From NCBI GenBank assembly GCA_035480415.1, contig DATIHT010000029.1:1-5528 (forward strand): DNA of 5,528 nt, given 5' to 3'. Shown in pieces: positions 4,314-5,528 of the stretch (positions are counted from its first letter, which is position 1; each line of letters begins with the position of its first letter). The notes under the pieces are model-generated. The model was not told the DNA's origin. It saw only the letters and a program-made list of their open reading frames with translations, and made no database searches. A program made the translations under genes and the position numbers. Source of the stretch: DATIHT01 sp035480415. GTDB taxonomy: Bacteria > Patescibacteriota > Microgenomatia > Curtissbacterales > GWA2-41-24.

Positions 4314-5228
4314 ATGAGGCTTAATTCTGCCTTCCTCTATACCTCAACCGCTGCAATCATATGGGGTGCAACTGCGCCCATAATGAAGCTAACGCTGGAA
4401 CAAATCCCTCCATTTTCTTTGGCTTTTTTACGTTTTTCGATAGCGGCAATAATTTTAGGCGCACTAACATATAAAATAAATCGCAGCCTTAGACCGCTAA
4501 AAATACACGAGAGGGATCTCCCGGACTTTGTACTTTGCGCCTTAACCGGAGTAACACTAAACATTTCTTTTTTCTTTTTAGGTTTAAAATTCACCGAAGC
4601 TATACTTGCATCATTTATAATTGCCGCCGTTCCACTCCTCACCCTGCTTGCTGCAAATATTTTTCTAAAAGAAAAATTTACTAAAAGATTAATCATCGCA
4701 TCCGCTTTCGCTTTTTCGGGGCTTTTGTTAATTGTCGGCAAAGTCAACGGTACGCTCGGTACCCGAGAACTTTTTGGCAACATTCTCCTGCTTGGGTCTG
4801 CTGCCAGTTGGGTTGCATACGAAATATTTTCCAAAAAACTTTTCAAAAAGTACGACGCAAACACGATAACCTTTTACACGATGGCAATTGGCGCCCTTAC
4901 TTTTGCGCCCCTCTTCTTTGCAGAGTTAGTTCGCGACCCAACCTGGACGGCAATTGTAAATATTAAGGGGCTGGCAGGACTATTTTATGGAATATTTTTC
5001 TCTTCACTAATTGCGTATATTAGCTGGAACAAGGGTTTGAAATTAATGAGGGCAAACCAGGCTGCATTTTTCTTTTACCTGGACCCAATCTCCGGTGCCG
5101 CCTTGTCTATACTTCTTCTTGGTGAAAAACTTACGCCCCAATTATTAATGGGCGGCACACTAATTGCAGCAGCTGTAGTACTTGCCGAAAAACATCGCGA
5201 AGCACACATTCTTCATAAAAGAGCCTAG
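4314..5228 (+). CDS. EamA/DMT-superfamily transporter, ten membrane segments
   Basis: This inner-membrane permease has 304 residues, the standard length for two EamA repeats of five helices each. Hydrophobic segments lie at roughly 6-25, 33-52, 70-90, 95-116, 124-141, 153-172, 185-205, 217-238, 248-270 and 274-293. Family signatures are IIWGATAPIMK (15-25) in helix 1, the FLRF at the start of helix 2, the end of repeat 1 (PLLTLLAANIFLKEKFT), and in repeat 2 FFFYLDPISGAALSILLLGE followed by KLTPQLLMGGTLIAAAV. Members export or import amino acids, nucleosides and other metabolites, driven by ion gradients; the substrate cannot be read from sequence. The basic tail EKHREAHILHKRA is probably cytoplasmic. 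The ATG at 4314 is the only sensible start, since no ATG, GTG or TTG follows before helix 1. It ends in TAG, 21 bp before the next gene. Confidence 0.95.
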   Translation: MRLNSAFLYTSTAAIIWGATAPIMKLTLEQIPPFSLAFLRFSIAAIILGALTYKINRSLRPLKIHERDLPDFVLCALTGVTLNISFFFLGLKFTEAILASFIIAAVPLLTLLAANIFLKEKFTKRLIIASAFAFSGLLLIVGKVNGTLGTRELFGNILLLGSAASWVAYEIFSKKLFKKYDANTITFYTMAIGALTFAPLFFAELVRDPTWTAIVNIKGLAGLFYGIFFSSLIAYISWNKGLKLMRANQAAFFFYLDPISGAALSILLLGEKLTPQLLMGGTLIAAAVVLAEKHREAHILHKRA

Positions 5229-5231
5229 ATT

Positions 5232-5240
5232 TGCTATCAT
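5232..5240 (+). promoter_or_regulatory. Extended -10 promoter element for the last gene
   Basis: TGC followed by TATCAT (5235-5240) matches the extended -10 at all but one -10 base. TTCATA (5212-5217, inside the end of the transporter gene) is a four-of-six -35 match at 17-nt spacing. The -10 ends 9 nt before ATG, so the transcript would have a leader of about 3 nt. It closely resembles the TGCTATGAT element before the MBL gene. Confidence 0.5.
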
Positions 5241-5249
5241 TCGCTCCAA

Positions 5250-5528
5250 ATGCCAGCTGCAGTAGAAGTAGTAGAAATTTTAAAAAGGCCTAACTTAGTT
5301 CAGTACGAGCAGTGGCCAAATCCTAATGAAAGGTATGAGGGCGACATTCACGTACTTAACATGGGTGCAGTTACTCCTCTTGGATTCGACCTCAAATCAT
5401 CATGGCAAAAACAAATCGAAGGATTTTCTGGTCTCGAAAATTCTGACTTACCTGAACACGGAACAGAGGTTAAAGTTTTTGGAAAAGTTAAGGCGAATCA
5501 TCTTGAATTGCTAGAAAAGATAAAAGGT
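5250..5528 (+). CDS. Unrecognised protein, 3' end cut by window edge
   Basis: The frame is open from ATG at 5250 to the last base of the window (93 residues, no stop), so the gene continues beyond it. I do not recognise the family. The visible part is soluble, with no signal peptide or membrane segment. It starts MPAAVEVVEILKRPNLVQYE, has a mixed middle (GDIHVLNMGAVTPLGFDLK, then a Trp/Gln/Lys stretch) and an acidic-to-basic tail containing PEHGTEVKVFGKVKANHLEL, which looks like alternating strands and a helix. No cysteines or obvious catalytic motif are present. The gene starts 21 bp after the transporter stop on the same strand and has its own extended -10. Codon use looks like its neighbours. 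It is preferred over the overlapping frame starting at 5326 because it reaches the edge uninterrupted and has the promoter. Confidence 0.75.
   Translation, partial: MPAAVEVVEILKRPNLVQYEQWPNPNERYEGDIHVLNMGAVTPLGFDLKSSWQKQIEGFSGLENSDLPEHGTEVKVFGKVKANHLELLEKIKG

Noticed and set aside
4337..4864. Minus-strand 175-codon frame inside the transporter gene
   Set aside because: Long antisense frames are common opposite membrane-protein genes. The sense frame is an unmistakable EamA protein.
5326..5514. Plus-strand 62-codon frame at the right end
   Set aside because: Overlaps the frame from 5250, which is longer, reaches the window edge and has a well-placed promoter. This one is Leu-rich without a promoter.

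Overview
This 5.5 kb window looks like ordinary housekeeping chromosome from a small-genome bacterium. The best fit is the Candidate Phyla Radiation (Patescibacteria), probably a Microgenomates-like lineage. The basis is AT-leaning DNA, short proteins, the standard genetic code (TAG, TAA and TGA all end genes), a typical UlaG-like MBL-fold protein, a free-standing four-helix-bundle protein, no Shine-Dalgarno sequences, and spacers full of short tandem repeats. The taxonomic call is an inference and was not tested by any search.

Layout: a 5'-complete but 3'-cut replicative helicase gene (dnaB, minus strand, 1-1020) and an MBL-fold metallohydrolase gene (minus, 1122-1781) point left. A 175-bp divergent spacer then holds a perfect 15-bp inverted repeat almost exactly at its midpoint. 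Five genes run rightward: a membrane-anchored exported protein with Ig-like and OB-like domains (1957-2856), histidyl-tRNA synthetase (2898-3821), a four-helix-bundle protein (3880-4263), an EamA/DMT-family transporter (4314-5228), and the start of an unrecognised gene (5250 to the window end). No tRNA, rRNA, CRISPR array, insertion sequence or integrase was seen. No gene-free stretch exceeds 175 bp.

The genes do not form an obvious pathway. Most are separated by spacers of 21-175 bp, and several have their own extended -10 promoter (TGnTAnnnT) a few bases upstream of ATG, which suggests many single-gene transcripts with very short or absent leaders. Three things stand out. (1) The HisRS ends straight after motif 3 and so has no C-terminal anticodon-binding domain, while keeping its catalytic motifs. 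(2) Five spacers carry period-7 tandem repeats, with families shared between distant spacers. (3) The central palindrome has arms that are themselves hairpin-forming, and it lies between two divergent promoters, where a terminator would make no sense.

Nothing here amounts to a new defence or mobile system. The novelty is in the minimal synthetase and the organised intergenic DNA.
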